In this document: positions 1 to 9,960 of the stretch, in pieces
How the letters are laid out: the number at the start of each line of letters is the position of its first letter
How positions within the stretch are numbered: position 1 is the first letter of the stretch
Origin: Cristatella mucedo
Taxonomy: Eukaryota > Bryozoa > Phylactolaemata > Cristatellidae
DNA length: 64,000 bases
NCBI GenBank assembly: GCA_009760855.2
Contig: WPIO01000147.1
Span: 607,001-671,000, forward strand
Reading direction: 5' to 3'
The notes under the pieces: generated by a model
Seen by the model: only the letters and a program-made list of their open reading frames with translations
What the model was told of the DNA's origin: nothing
Databases searched by the model: none
Translations under genes and position numbers: made by a program

Positions 1-160
1 GCAGCGTTCTGGACCTGAGCACGGACGGTATCACGAGTGTGTGGCAACAGATTCCAGACCAGAACGACGAGTCCAACGACATCACACCATTTACCTGCAC
101 AATTAAAAGAAATGCTTATAAAATAAACAATGTACTACAGAGGCAGCAAGAAAAATAGAC
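1..160 (+). CDS. Possible 3' end of a convergent neighbouring gene (weak)
   Basis: From base 3 the + strand is open to a TAG at 158-160. It reads SVLDLSTDGITSVWQQIPDQ, then NDESNDITPF and a lysine/asparagine-rich end. The first 30 residues have the balanced composition of a real protein, but I do not recognise them. It overlaps UCKL1 exon 14 antisense from 103. An open frame of this length arises fairly easily by chance, so this is only a hint of a tail-to-tail neighbour entering from the left edge. Confidence 0.2.
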
Positions 161-266
161 AACACGACTGAAGCTACAAACCTGTCATTGCTGTAGTCAG
201 TACCAGCACTTTCCAAGGGATCGGGTGTCATGCAGTCAGTGCCAAAATACCTATCTCCAAAGTTGC
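103..266 (-). CDS. UCKL1: UCKL1 exon 14: uracil-binding flap and unusual C-terminus
   Basis: This exon encodes residues 486-539. It starts [10 protein letters not shown], which completes the [13 protein letters not shown] flap of the family, then an acidic stretch [15 protein letters not shown]. The open frame then continues through a hydrophobic run ([22 protein letters not shown]) to TAA at 105-103. Vertebrate UCKL1 ends about 15 residues after the flap with an acidic tail. Either this animal has a hydrophobic tail, or the exon ends at a donor such as GACAG|GTTTGT near 207 and splices onward; a good acceptor (TTAATTGTGCAG) lies at about 95. The flap is certain; the end is not. Confidence 0.8.
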
Positions 267-354
267 CTGGAAACCAAGGAAGCCACTCGATACAAAGTGG
301 TGGCGATTCGGTAATGTGTGAGAATCTGGCGTGAATGAGACAAACAGTACGAAC

Positions 355-453
355 CTATGCCCGGTATTATGTGGAATTGGTCGTTAATTCCTCGATCAAC
401 AGCCGTCGTGACAATCTTGACTTTTGGAAAAGCATATGCCACCGTATGTGCAC
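355..453 (-). CDS. UCKL1: UCKL1 exon 13: ITTAVD-like strand
   Basis: This exon encodes residues 453-485. [20 protein letters not shown] and [12 protein letters not shown] correspond to the last strand pair before the uracil-binding flap. The acceptor is TCTGCAG. The donor G|GTTCGT is non-canonical after position +2 but is confirmed by the perfect continuation into exon 14 across an 88-base intron. Confidence 0.96.
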
Positions 454-1239
454 CTGCAGAAATTTATGATTAACCATCTTGTGTGTATCAAATCACCAGA
501 ACAGAGATGCTTACCTACTTTTAAACGCATACTCAGTACCTTATCGACTACTGAAGTCCTTTAAATTTCTTAGCACGAAACGATGCATTCAAACAAAGAT
601 AACAGCAATAATATTAAAGCATTTTCGCAGCAATATTGGGAACTAAAGCTTTTTCTATGCATTTTATATAAGCTGGAATGGAAGCATAAAAAGTCATTAG
701 TAACAATAACATGCCCAATTCCATTAAAAGTGAGAGATGGAACCATAAAGTCGATAAGCCGTTTGTTGGTGGGCAGGTGGGGTTTGCTGGTGGGGTTTTT
801 TGGTGGGTTTTGCAGGTCAGATAAAAGTAGAGTACTAGGGCTGTGCACTATCAGCAAGCTTCTTAATGCTTGCAGCAGCAGGCAGGATGACTAGCAAGAA
901 GGGAATTACTTAGTTTAGGTGCAATGCCACAAACGCGAGGTTAATGCTCAGGCTGTTCAACTTGGCTGTTCCTTCTTCTATGAGGAAGCTTGACGAAGAA
1001 AGTATCCCCAAAAGCCAAACTGCTGGACCAAAGAAAATGGAAAGCAGGAACCGGAAGCAGGAGATAGCCTTATTGCAACCGTGGAAGTGAGTTTTACGGA
1101 CTGGACCTCACTGGCCAAATGCAGCTCTTGCCAATAGGTTTCAAACGTAAGAGCAAGATCACAGGCTGGCCGAGACGAGGTGTATTACATTTAGTTGATG
1201 TCGGGCCGAAATCACTCGTAGTCTCGGTCCCAAATTGAT

Positions 1240-1372
1240 AGCTCATTTAACAGCCTCACTTTTATAGTGACAGAAGAGCCCTCCCGTCTATAGCTACTGC
1301 TTGCAGTGCACAGTAAATGATCGCCCATTGCACGACTCAAACCCACGGCCTGGGTATCCAAGACCGAGCACC
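1240..1372 (-). mobile_element. SINE family 2, copy a
   Basis: Read on the minus strand it has a tRNA-like B box (GTGGGTTTGAGTC), then a body ending GGGCTCTTCTGTCACTAT and GAGGCTGTTAAATGAGCT. The same body follows the B box in the copies at 1390, 31541 and 58656, which defines the family. The A-box half is eroded. It lies head to tail with copy b, about 17 bases apart. Confidence 0.7.
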
Positions 1373-1389
1373 AAATAAAAAGTAAATAC

Positions 1390-1545
1390 TAGCTTATTTA
1401 ACATCCTCATTTGTATAGCAGCAGAAGAGCCTGAACGGCTATCACCACTTACAGCTAGAAATTAAGAGTCGTCTACTGCAGGATTCGAACCCACGACCTC
1501 GGTCATGTAGAACGAGCATCTTACCTCCTTGGCTGTCACGGCCCA
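1390..1545 (-). mobile_element. SINE family 2, copy b (best preserved)
   Basis: On the minus strand: an A-box-like AGCCAAGGAGGTAAGATGC, then a clear RNA polymerase III B box, GGTTCGAATCC, then a body with GTGGTGATAGCCG and GGCTCTTCTGCTGCTATAC, ending GTTAAATAAGCT. The head looks like a tRNA, but the body after it is not tRNA, so this is a SINE and not a tRNA gene. Confidence 0.75.
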
Positions 1546-1706
1546 GTTAAATACCTCCTGGATAATACCTGGACAAAGACGGGGGGGGGCACAGGGGGGC
1601 TAAGCTGGTTATCGGCTTCTGCCTCGGCTTCTGCCGAATACTCGCTTGCCTTTCCTTTGCCTGCTCTCTGAGGACTCGTCGAGAGCGTGCAGGGGATTTT
1701 AACATT

Positions 1707-1708
<2 letters not shown>

Positions 1709-1774
<66 letters not shown>
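1709..1774. repeat. (AG)n microsatellite, about 33 copies
   Basis: An uninterrupted AG dinucleotide run. There is no sign that it is part of a mobile element. Confidence 0.97.
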
Positions 1775-1778
<4 letters not shown>

Positions 1779-2462
1779 AAAATTGACGCAGGGTAAATTG
1801 AAGCTGCTTGAGACAGTCAGACTGCCACTCCTTAGTCACCGTCGGGTAAGCAAATGCGACACTTGCATCGATTAGAAAAACGGAAAGAATCTCGCTGGAC
1901 CACTGAGCGACTCAGTATGAATGCAGGGTAACCACGAAGGATTCCCTACACAGACGCAAAGAGACTAGGCAGCCAAAGGCTAGACCAACGCCAGTGGGCT
2001 TGGCATGAAGCATATACAAAAAAGAGACCTTACTTCTCGGACACAAATAGATCCAGCACAAACCTGTCACACTCTGGGCATGATTGATGATTCATAGCGA
2101 ACAAGCTGATATGCAAGGCTGGATTGCTGTACATTGCCGTGACAATCTCCTATTGGCATTCTCCATAATTTGTCCGATACCTCAACGTCTGCATGGATTC
2201 AAATGTAGGATAGGTTAATACCGTGTCTAGACATCAACGAACGGTTGTATCAAGACTCCCTGCTCCCTAGCCCCGTTCCACAACAGCCTGTCCTCGCAGG
2301 CTGTAGGCATGCTTCTACAGTACGACCACTAGGTTGATTGGCATGTGAAAGATAGGCATCACGCAGCATTGGCGCATCATCTGCCCGCACGTGACACTGG
2401 GCGGAATGGCTTTGCACGCGGCGACGTGCAGCAGCGGCCATCGACGATCACTCGGCTCTCTG

Positions 2463-2870
2463 TGATGCCATCGACCGTCGACCGATCTATCATCATCGAC
2501 CTGATCGGTCGATGGTCTACTGTATCATACAGATGCCATCGACCGATCTATCATCATCGACCTGATCGGTCGATGGTCTACTGTATCATACAGATGCCAT
2601 CGACCATCGACCGATCTATCATCATCGACCTGATCGGTCGATGGTCTACTGTATCATACAGATGCCATCGACCATCGACCGATCTATCATCATCGACCTG
2701 ATCGGTCGATGGTCTACTGTATCATACAGATGCCATCGACCGATCTATCATCATCGACCTGATCGGTCGATGGTCTACTGTATCATACAGATGCCATCGA
2801 CCGATCTATCATCATCGACCTGATCGGTCGATGGTCTACTGTATCATACAGATGCCATCGACCGATCTGC
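2463..2870. repeat. Hairpin minisatellite: six units of 61 or 68-69 bp
   Basis: Units begin with GATGCCATCG at 2463, 2532, 2593, 2661, 2729, 2790 and 2851 (the last is partial), giving lengths 69, 61, 68, 68, 61, 61. The longer units carry an extra ATCGACC-type heptamer. Every unit contains a perfect 13-bp inverted repeat, CCATCGACCGATC with GATCGGTCGATGG, around a 15-base spacer, so each copy can fold as a stem-loop. The high identity between units implies recent expansion or homogenisation. Confidence 0.95.
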
Positions 2871-3263
2871 GCTTGCTTTCCTTTTCACTTTTTTCTCGGC
2901 TCATCACACCAGAAGCCTCGGCAGAAGCCTCGGCGGTCCTTTAGTCGCACGAAAAGGAATTCCGAAATGCAATGCTAAAGTGCTTAGAAGAAAATGGACA
3001 CTATACAAGGGAGAGGAGCTAAGTTATACGCAGATGGCCGCCTCGACCAAACGTAGTTCCATTGGAAGCAGTGGGCAAGTAATCAAACAGAGAGCGGAGC
3101 GTGACAGCGAGTGACAGCAACCGTGCGGCAGCCGAAGCTGTCATTACACGAAAGCAGAGCCCAGAGACTGAGTGAAGCAAACGACGAAACGACCATCGCT
3201 GATCGTCGTCACGCCACCGTCTCTCGCCATATGGGCACGCCGGGTGCCAGCTCTCCCGCTCAC

Positions 3264-3429
3264 CTTGGACGGCCATGAGCAGGGAGAGCAGCAGGATGTT
3301 CTCCTCAGGCACGTCGTGGTCGAGAAGCACTCTGATGGCCATCATGGCAGCAGCCCCGGTGGCCACGGTCGGATCCATGAGCAGCACCACGTTGTCCTTG
3401 ATGTCCTTGGGTAGACGCAGGTAGTGCAG
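3264..3429 (-). CDS. UCKL1: UCKL1 exon 12: PRPP-binding loop
   Basis: This exon encodes residues 398-452 plus one base. [20 protein letters not shown] is followed by [20 protein letters not shown] and [23 protein letters not shown] (416-425) is the PRPP loop; classic UPRTs have DPMLATGGS at this place, so the replacement of GGS by GAA is the usual UCKL1 state. The acceptor is TTGGCAG and the donor CAAG|GTGAGC. Confidence 0.97.
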
Positions 3430-3989
3430 CTGCCAAGGGAGAGCATAGAGAGAGGGAGAGCGAGAGCCACAGCTTGAAGACGAGCAGGCAAAGCTTCGAC
3501 GTCATCATGTGCACCTCGCGCTCATCCCGGTGAGCACGAGGCGTCACGAAGATGGGCTAGGCCAAAAACGTACCGGGCGTAGCTCACTAAGCATCGCTAG
3601 GGGGCGGCGGCGCCAGAAGCGGTCGAGGGAGCGACCGAGAAAGGCGATGCAGCTGATGCAGCTGTTTCGATGCCTTCAGCAGGTACGGCACGACATGCAA
3701 GACGACTGTGGTGGTGGTACAAGAAACGGTCTACAGTGGACGAATGAAGAATCAAGTAAGATATATGATAATATAATATGAATAAAATCGTGCTATGTTA
3801 ACGGCAACGTTTGACCATCACAGGGTCAAGAAAAACCTGGCAATGCATAGCTTTAGTGATTGCATGACAGACTAAGCTTCTTCATATTGACCACTAATTG
3901 GAAAAGATATGCCGGGGAAGAATGTCAAAACGTAATGCCACTGCTACAGCTTTTCGTGAAAAAGATATTCCCCCACAGGTCGCCGTGGA

Positions 3990-4215
3990 CTGCGCTTATG
4001 ATGCACATTTCCATGCTACTCACTACCTCAACTGCTCTCCTGACTCTGCTATGCTTCCCACTTTCTCTTCGTTGCGTGAGATGACGTCTGTTGGCTACCG
4101 AATGCGTACCGAAAGCCGCTTAGGCAGTGACTGCGCTATACAAAACTCTCCTGCGTAACACCCACCTGGTCTTTATGACTTTGTGGAGTTACAGACGGAG
4201 ATACATTACATTTGC
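3990..4215 (+). mobile_element. LINE 3' end, tail type B
   Basis: This is the end of the LINE coding region (HATHYLNCSPDSAMLPTFS in one frame), followed by GAATGCGTACCGAAAGCCGC and TTTGTGGAGTTACAGACGG, then ACATTACATT. The same order occurs at 30208, 32105 and 48925. It is a truncated 3' fragment, as target-primed retrotransposition commonly leaves. Confidence 0.8.
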
Positions 4216-4539
4216 CTCTCGGTCCCACTGCAAGTGCAGCACACAGCTCTGACTGTTCATTTAAGCGTCCTTACTTCCTTTGAAAGTACTTCTAAAACTC
4301 TCTGGGTGAGACTGCTAACGAGAGATCACAATGCAGCTGTATATAAATAAATGCCGATTGCTGGAACCACTGTTGAATAGTTCTGGATAGTATGAACCTC
4401 ACCACTCATAGCATAATTGTGCTCAAAAATCATGAGTGAACGTAGTATGACAAATTCAACGATTTCCTTTCTAAAGTTGGTCACTGACCCGATCAATACC
4501 AAGCAGCCAACATAATGCCTGGCAAGGTTTGACAATACA

Positions 4540-4760
4540 CCTTTATGTGCTTATGCATGCTGACACTGTTGCATACTGCCACTACCCACTTGCATGCTGA
4601 CCCTGTGCATGTCAACCCTAACCATGTTATTCTTGTTGTTTATTGAGCATGCTACCACTACCCATTTGATCGTGCTTCCTTTGCGGCAATTGTAAAGCAC
4701 CTAGAAAGAGATTGAGTTCTCTAAGGGTGCTTAATCAAATGTATTCTTCTTATTCTTCTT
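4540..4760 (+). mobile_element. LINE 3' end, tail type A
   Basis: An untranslated region with repeated GCATGCTGACACTG/CATGCTACCACTA phrases is followed by CCTAGAAAGAGATTGAGTTC, TCTAAGGGTGC and a TCTT/ATT-rich end. The same phrases precede tail A at 38100-38345 and 62850-63000. The element is 5'-truncated. Confidence 0.75.
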
Positions 4761-5794
4761 GTTATTATTACTATACCATCCAAAGGTCTGAAGAAGCTAA
4801 ACGTAAGTATGGGTCATACTGAGTGTCCTCAGCGCAAGCTAACCAAGTTCATGCAGTAAACTTTAGTAAAGCTTTCAAAACAAGGATGACGACATTCCCA
4901 CACTTCTGCATTCGATCATGACAAGAGCTTAAAGCAAACTGTCAATGGCAATCGTTTGGCACAGCCTCTCAGGTCAGAAAATCACACGATGGGATTGATG
5001 CATTTTCTTGTATTCAACATGAATATGGTGAACGATGGAAATGTTAGGCTTTTAAGAGATGTTAGTAAGGCACAAGCCTATTTGCCAGAAAAGCACCGCC
5101 ATATAGGGAGTAATTGCGTTAGCACACGCAAATCAGCAGTTTCTCATGCACTCGATGACAACTACCTCAATTAGGCAGAATGTGTATGCCAAAAATAAAA
5201 CCACCACAGGACTCAGTGAAAGCACGCATTGGCTAGCATTGCATAGTAGTTACAAAACGCCCCATTCATTTCAGCATCGACTACACTCGTGATGACTTTC
5301 AGGCGACCAGAAAGAGTCGGAAGAATACTCCACAGAAATGCTACAAGTCCAACGAGTCAGCCTTCACATATCTTGTAAGCTAATCTGTGAGTTTCCTGCA
5401 GCAAAGAATCGCTAGGGTTGATGCAGGCTTGCAAACTGGTATTTTTGTTTGACAACAACGTTGTCATAGAATCAACCACAGCAGAAACAGTAGCTAAAAG
5501 CAGCACTAATCATACTTAAAGCAAATTTAAAAGGCTGCAAACTATTTGCGTGTGGGGCCGAGCAGCCTTATCTTTTCACCAACTACGACTAGCAAACATC
5601 AGAAGTCTGCTTTCCTCTTTGTATACAATACTATATATATTATATTATAGTATAAATTCTTTGTATACAAAGTACTGCACGGATTCATGTTCGTGTGATG
5701 CAACCTCTGCATTCATCGAGTCACAACTTGCAATCTAATAAGGGAATTATTCATGGTTTCCTCGCGTGATATACAAATTATGTATACAATATAG

Positions 5795-6025
5795 TTCATT
5801 TGTATAGCACTCAAAGAGTATGTAATCTATATCCAGGCGCCTGACATGCGCAACAGGGCTCGAGCCAGATCGTTGGCTCGACCCCCAAGGCATATGTGAA
5901 GCGCTGGAATAGAGATTCAGTTCTCTTGAGGTGCTATACAAATGAATTACATTATTATTACTATTATATTAAAGACCTCGGTCGTCAAAGACAAGTACCT
6001 TACCCCTGGGCCAATCCAGGGAGGC
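5795..6025 (-). mobile_element. SINE family 1 copy split by an inverted SINE tail
   Basis: The minus-strand head (5972-6025: TTGGCCCAGGGGTAAGGTAC, then GACGACCGAGGTC) and the minus-strand tail (5795-5870) belong to one SINE. Between them, at about 5874-5970, sits a plus-strand copy of the same 3' part (GAATAGAGATTCAGTTCTCT, GTGCTATACAAATGAATTAC, then ATT repeats). The result is a foldback of two opposed tails. A SINE inserted into a SINE explains it best. Confidence 0.65.
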
Positions 6026-6410
6026 ACGTGAGTATAGTGTTTAAGGCCAGAAGAAAATAGCTCATCAGCATTATACAACACAATAAAATTAAGTACTTAT
6101 TGGCAGACAATATTAGCCCAGCTGGTTTTTAATGCTTCTCTCAATGAAGGGACTTTACATAAAGTGCCTACAAAATTTTTCTCTCATGGTGCCAAGTATC
6201 AGTGTGCTATTAAATTGTCTTATTATATTTCTATTACTAAAAAGGCTAGTAAACTTCTCAGTTCCTACTACCTAGGGCTTCTAGGATGGTTACACCTATT
6301 TTTAAACCTATGCATTTGGTCACATGTAGCCTCTATCGGAGCTGTGGTTGATCAAAGGCTATAAATGGGTAGCCACGAACACATGCCTACTGCAAATAAA
6401 AAATATATAA

Positions 6411-6510
6411 TTTAATTGTATAGCACTCTAAGAGAACTTAATCTCTATTAAGGTGCTTCACATATGCCACAGGGCTGGACCCCAAGACCTCAGCCAGACC
6501 TTGGTCTGGG
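6411..6510 (-). mobile_element. SINE family 1, 3' part
   Basis: On the minus strand it reads CATATGTGAAGCACCTTAATAG-like sequence (6440-6465), then TTAAGTTCTCTTAGAGTGCT and ATACAATTAAATT. The tRNA-like head is weak (CTGAGGTCTTGGGGTCCAGC). It is a partial copy. Confidence 0.6.
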
Positions 6511-6889
6511 CTTGCGTCGTCGCTAGGTGCTTCAACTGTCATGCATAGAGCCACGCTGAGTGTGAGTACCGTGGTAGTTAGGGGATTTGTGTGCCCCACG
6601 GGATTCTACATCGAATAGCTTGATGATTGGGCACTCATTTTGAACTGAGGCTATCGGTCTTGGGGCGCTTGCCTGCTGCATTGTCACTGAGGGAATGCTG
6701 GTTCCGTGAGGAAGTAGCCGATGGATTCTCCTCGTTGTGCACCGCTTGATGCTGCCACTGCTCCAAAACAGTGTGAGACACACCCTGTTCCTCCCTGCGA
6801 CTGCACCCCTGACGGTGCCCCCTGGTGGCGCCTTGGCTGAGCAGGGCCAGCACAGCACATAGCAAAATGCAGGACGGTTGCCCAAAATC

Positions 6890-7195
6890 CTGCAGCACCA
6901 AGTTTGCATCCAGCTTAGTGGCTGGCTGCTTTAAACTAAAGGCAGTGTAACAGATTAGGCTGAGTCGACAGCCGAATGTACATGCAGAGCTAAACACAAC
7001 CAGTAACCAGCTGCTGATTGCTGGCTTTAAAAGGTATTGATTTGCCATCTTGGTGGGGCAGTAGATCTGATGGGTAAGCTGGAGCCAGAGAATGAAGGGA
7101 CCTAAAAGTGAGTGACCAAACATTGAAGTCGATGCATTGCTTGACTGGGAGCCAGTGCAGGTCGGCCAGAAGTGGTTTGATGTGTCAACTTGATT
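6890..7195 (-). mobile_element. L2-type LINE relic, end of reverse transcriptase ORF
   Basis: The minus strand from 7180 reads HIKPLLADLHWLPVKQCIDF, then SLAPAYPSDLLP: the conserved region after the reverse transcriptase in L2/CR1 LINEs (HIxPxLxxLHWLPVxxRI...AP.YLxELL). Frames are broken further on. The segment 6530-6890 has no recognisable content. Confidence 0.7.
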
Positions 7196-7510
7196 ATAGA
7201 TTATGAATAGATCATAAATGAATTATGAGCTGAGTATAAGTAGAGTATAAGTATTTTATATGTAGACTATGGGTAGATTATAAGTAGCTTATATGTATTG
7301 GTAGATTAAGAGCAGATTATACATGATTTATGAGTAGATCAAAGGTAGATTATGAGTAAACTGTAGGTAGATTAAAAGTAGTGTATATGCATTGGTCGAT
7401 AATGAATAAATCATAAATGAATTAAGAGTATAGTCTAAGTATATTATAGGTCAATTATAAATGAATTATGCGTGGATTAGGGTAGATTGCAAGTAGGTTA
7501 TATGTACAAG
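7195..7510. repeat. AT-rich degenerate minisatellite
   Basis: Many variants of GTAGATTATAAGTAG and AATAAATCATAAATGAATTA recur with irregular spacing, and a longer block (TGTATTGGTAGATTAAGA versus TGCATTGGTCGATAATGA) recurs about 120 bases apart. There is no coding content. The following (TA)n run may be part of the same slippage-prone tract. Confidence 0.6.
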
Positions 7511-7518
7511 ATAGGTAG

Positions 7519-7521
<3 letters not shown>

Positions 7522-7568
<47 letters not shown>
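7522..7568. repeat. (TA)n microsatellite
   Basis: About 23 uninterrupted TA repeats. They are directly followed by a plus-strand LINE tail A remnant (7569-7640: CCAGAAAGAGATTAGGCTCT, GGTGCTATAAAAATGTATTA). Confidence 0.95.
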
Positions 7569-7571
<3 letters not shown>

Positions 7572-7864
7572 CAATTGGTTAATGCCAGAAAGAGATTAGG
7601 CTCTCTAACGGTGCTATAAAAATGTATTATTATCATTATCAACCAAAAATAGGTGTTACTGCTACTGGAATCGACTATTGCTTAGGCCAAATCGCCAAGC
7701 TTCTTTTGTTTCCATAGCCAGTATATATGGTACCAGAAAACAGGTGCTGAATTGTTCATTGTCGAACGATCCCTGCTCGTTCTCGCTCGGTTTGAAGCCA
7801 GTTCCATCCACGAAAAACCCATCAAATCTCGTGCAACACCGTTCCTCCACGAGTATGTTGTACT

Positions 7865-7985
7865 GCATTGTATCTCCATCTTTAACTCCACAAAGCCACA
7901 ATGACTAAGTGGGTGTTACGCAGGGTAGTTTTCTATTGCCCACTCAAGGCCTAAGCAGCTCTTGGAGTTGCCACTTAGGGTGGTA
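7865..7985 (-). mobile_element. LINE tail B fragment
   Basis: On the minus strand it contains GGCCTTGAGTGGGCAATAG, ACCCTGCGTAACACCCACTT and TTTGTGGAGTTAAAGATGG, a diverged copy of tail B. Confidence 0.65.
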
Positions 7986-8319
7986 ATCCATCGCTCACCA
8001 GAAACCACGATGCATTAAATTTCAGGGTTTTCTAACTTTATTTGGACTCTGTACTCCGGAAATAACCCCTGTCCAGTTTTAGGTCACTTTACTAATGATT
8101 TTGATAAGTCTGACGACCTAAAAAAAAAAATATGCAAAACCTTTTACCTGGCCTGAATCGCTTTCTCTCCTCGGCAGACGTGCATCAAAATGGTCCCATC
8201 ATCCACGGAAACTTGATCACCAAAGCTCTCACAGTGTAGCCACCGAATTTAGAGCTAAGCACCCGAAAAGCAAGCACTACTGCAAGAGCCCACCGATCTG
8301 GATGAAATGTTAACTGAGG

Positions 8320-8778
8320 TAGTCTCTGGAGCTAGCTTTGCTGGATCTCTCGACAGCATTTGATACCACTGCTTATAAAGTCCTTCGTAAGCACCTATTA
8401 TCTCACCGAGACATCAACAAAATCCGTTTAGGTACTATCTTAATAGGAGATTTCACAGCAGAGCTTTGACTTCAATGGCCACCGGTAATCTGTTGATCTC
8501 TTAAAGTGAAGTGCTCCAGGATATATTCCAGCATATTTAAAGTGCCTGCAATGACATTTAGTTATCTTACGGTAAAATACAGATATATTATTATTATTCT
8601 TCTAGGGCCATTTCTTCTCACAAAGTATAATGTTCCTCTAGCTGACTTCATTGTCAAAAGCAACAGACTTTCATTTCAATGCAAGTTATGCTCAGCTCTA
8701 CCTGTGCTTGGGTCCTTTTGGGCCTTTCAGCTTATCAGATTCTACTTACTTATTGAATTGTGGATTGTATATATATGT

Positions 8779-8825
<47 letters not shown>

Positions 8826-9575
8826 TGTGTGCGTGTGTGTGCGTGTGTGTGCGTACGGTTAGGCAAACCTAGTCACACTCAGAAATTAAATAGCCAATTC
8901 CGAAAAACTGGTTTAACCGGTGTCTCCTATGTACCCTCTGCATGGAAGAAAGGTGTCCTGTTCAAAATGAACCTTGCACAAGATGACCACATTAACACCA
9001 CTCAAGTTGGCCAAACGTCAGCTTGTAAAATCAATACAAGAAGAAGCTTGCTGGTGGTGCAAAACTTGGCAGACAGGCTTATCTGTTGTGAACGCTGCTA
9101 GTGCTACATTACACACTGTTTCTCAGACTTGCACTGGCTCTACTTCAAGCAGAGACTGCATAGTCCTAACACTAACTTTTGGATCACTTCATTCTCTGGG
9201 TCTGCCTTGGCAATCTGACACTTATACCTTGCCACTACCATTGCACGCTCGTTCTTCTGATCGTGGTCGTTCAGCTAGGCCCCAAATCAATATTTGACTC
9301 TTGAAAGACCACTTCAGTTCATATGATCTGAAGCATGGAACTCTTCACAAGACTCCACTGACATGGTAATATTTAAAGAGAAGCCAGACATACCAACCTT
9401 CTCCTCGTGGCATTTCCTCGTCCACGTGAATCGTCCTTTGTGTGCAAATGCATGCTGCAACAGTGCACGCAAAGTTAAAATGCTGCCTCTTAGCCCTAAT
9501 GTGAAGTGCTTAAAACGAGACTTGGTTCTCTTAGAGTGCTACATAACCATCTGTAATTATGACTATTATTAGAAG
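8320..9575 (+). mobile_element. L2-type LINE relic with reverse transcriptase remnants
   Basis: Around 8335 it reads LLDLSTAFDTTAYKVLRKHL (family LDLSAAFDTIDH). Near 8660-8720 it has ASYAQLYLCLGPFGPFSLS, a decayed form of ADDTQLY. Near 9080-9200 it has CERC-CYITHCFSDLHWLYF and FSGSALA. The 3' tail is at about 9500-9575 (GAGACTTGGTTCTCTTAGAG). A GT microsatellite has grown inside it (8768-8855). All frames are broken. Confidence 0.7.
8768..8855. repeat. (GT)n microsatellite, interrupted
   Basis: A pure GT stretch with TATATATG at its left and GC-interrupted GTGTGC units at its right, embedded in the LINE relic. Confidence 0.95.
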
Positions 9576-9744
9576 GGCTGCATGTGTATGTATTAGCTTC
9601 TGCATGGTGAGCTGAGCTGCTGCAGCTTGAGCCTGAAACAGCCCTTTAATTCTCGCAACATGCAAAAATTCCACCCGCCCCATGCATTCATCTATAAACT
9701 GTTGGTGTCAAAAGTGTAAGCTCTGTAAGTTGAAGCTAGTTCAA

Positions 9745-9960
9745 TTCACTTCTACATCGCTTCTGGAACGACATCCTTTCTCCTGCAGCCTAAGCGGGTA
9801 CCTCTTTTAAAGCTGACTTAAGGGGTTGCTTCATTGCTACTCTCTTCCTTGATTAGCCTCTTGACTCTGATTACACCTCCTAGCTCCGCTCACCACCATT
9901 TCTTTGTTACGAGATAAAAATGTTGGCTACAGCACATCACGCATAAAAAGCCAATTAGGC
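9745..9960 (+). mobile_element. Possible LINE 3' fragment
   Basis: A short stretch reads FWNDILSPAA and later FKADLRGCFIATLF, which resembles the WNSLP...FKKxLKTHLF end of the L2 LINE ORF. It is strongly decayed and no tail is visible. Confidence 0.35.

Larger units (their letters stand above)
454..3263 (-). other. UCKL1: UCKL1 intron 12
   Basis: This intron has 2,810 bases. It contains two adjacent minus-strand tRNA-type SINEs (1240-1545), a long (AG)n run (1709-1774) and the hairpin minisatellite (2463-2870). I see nothing recognisable in 454-1200, 1780-2460 or 2880-3260. Confidence 0.9.

Noticed and set aside
1390-1545. tRNA gene
   Set aside because: A and B boxes are present, but the acceptor stem does not close and a SINE body follows; the same applies to the heads at 18131, 31541, 47998 and 58656.
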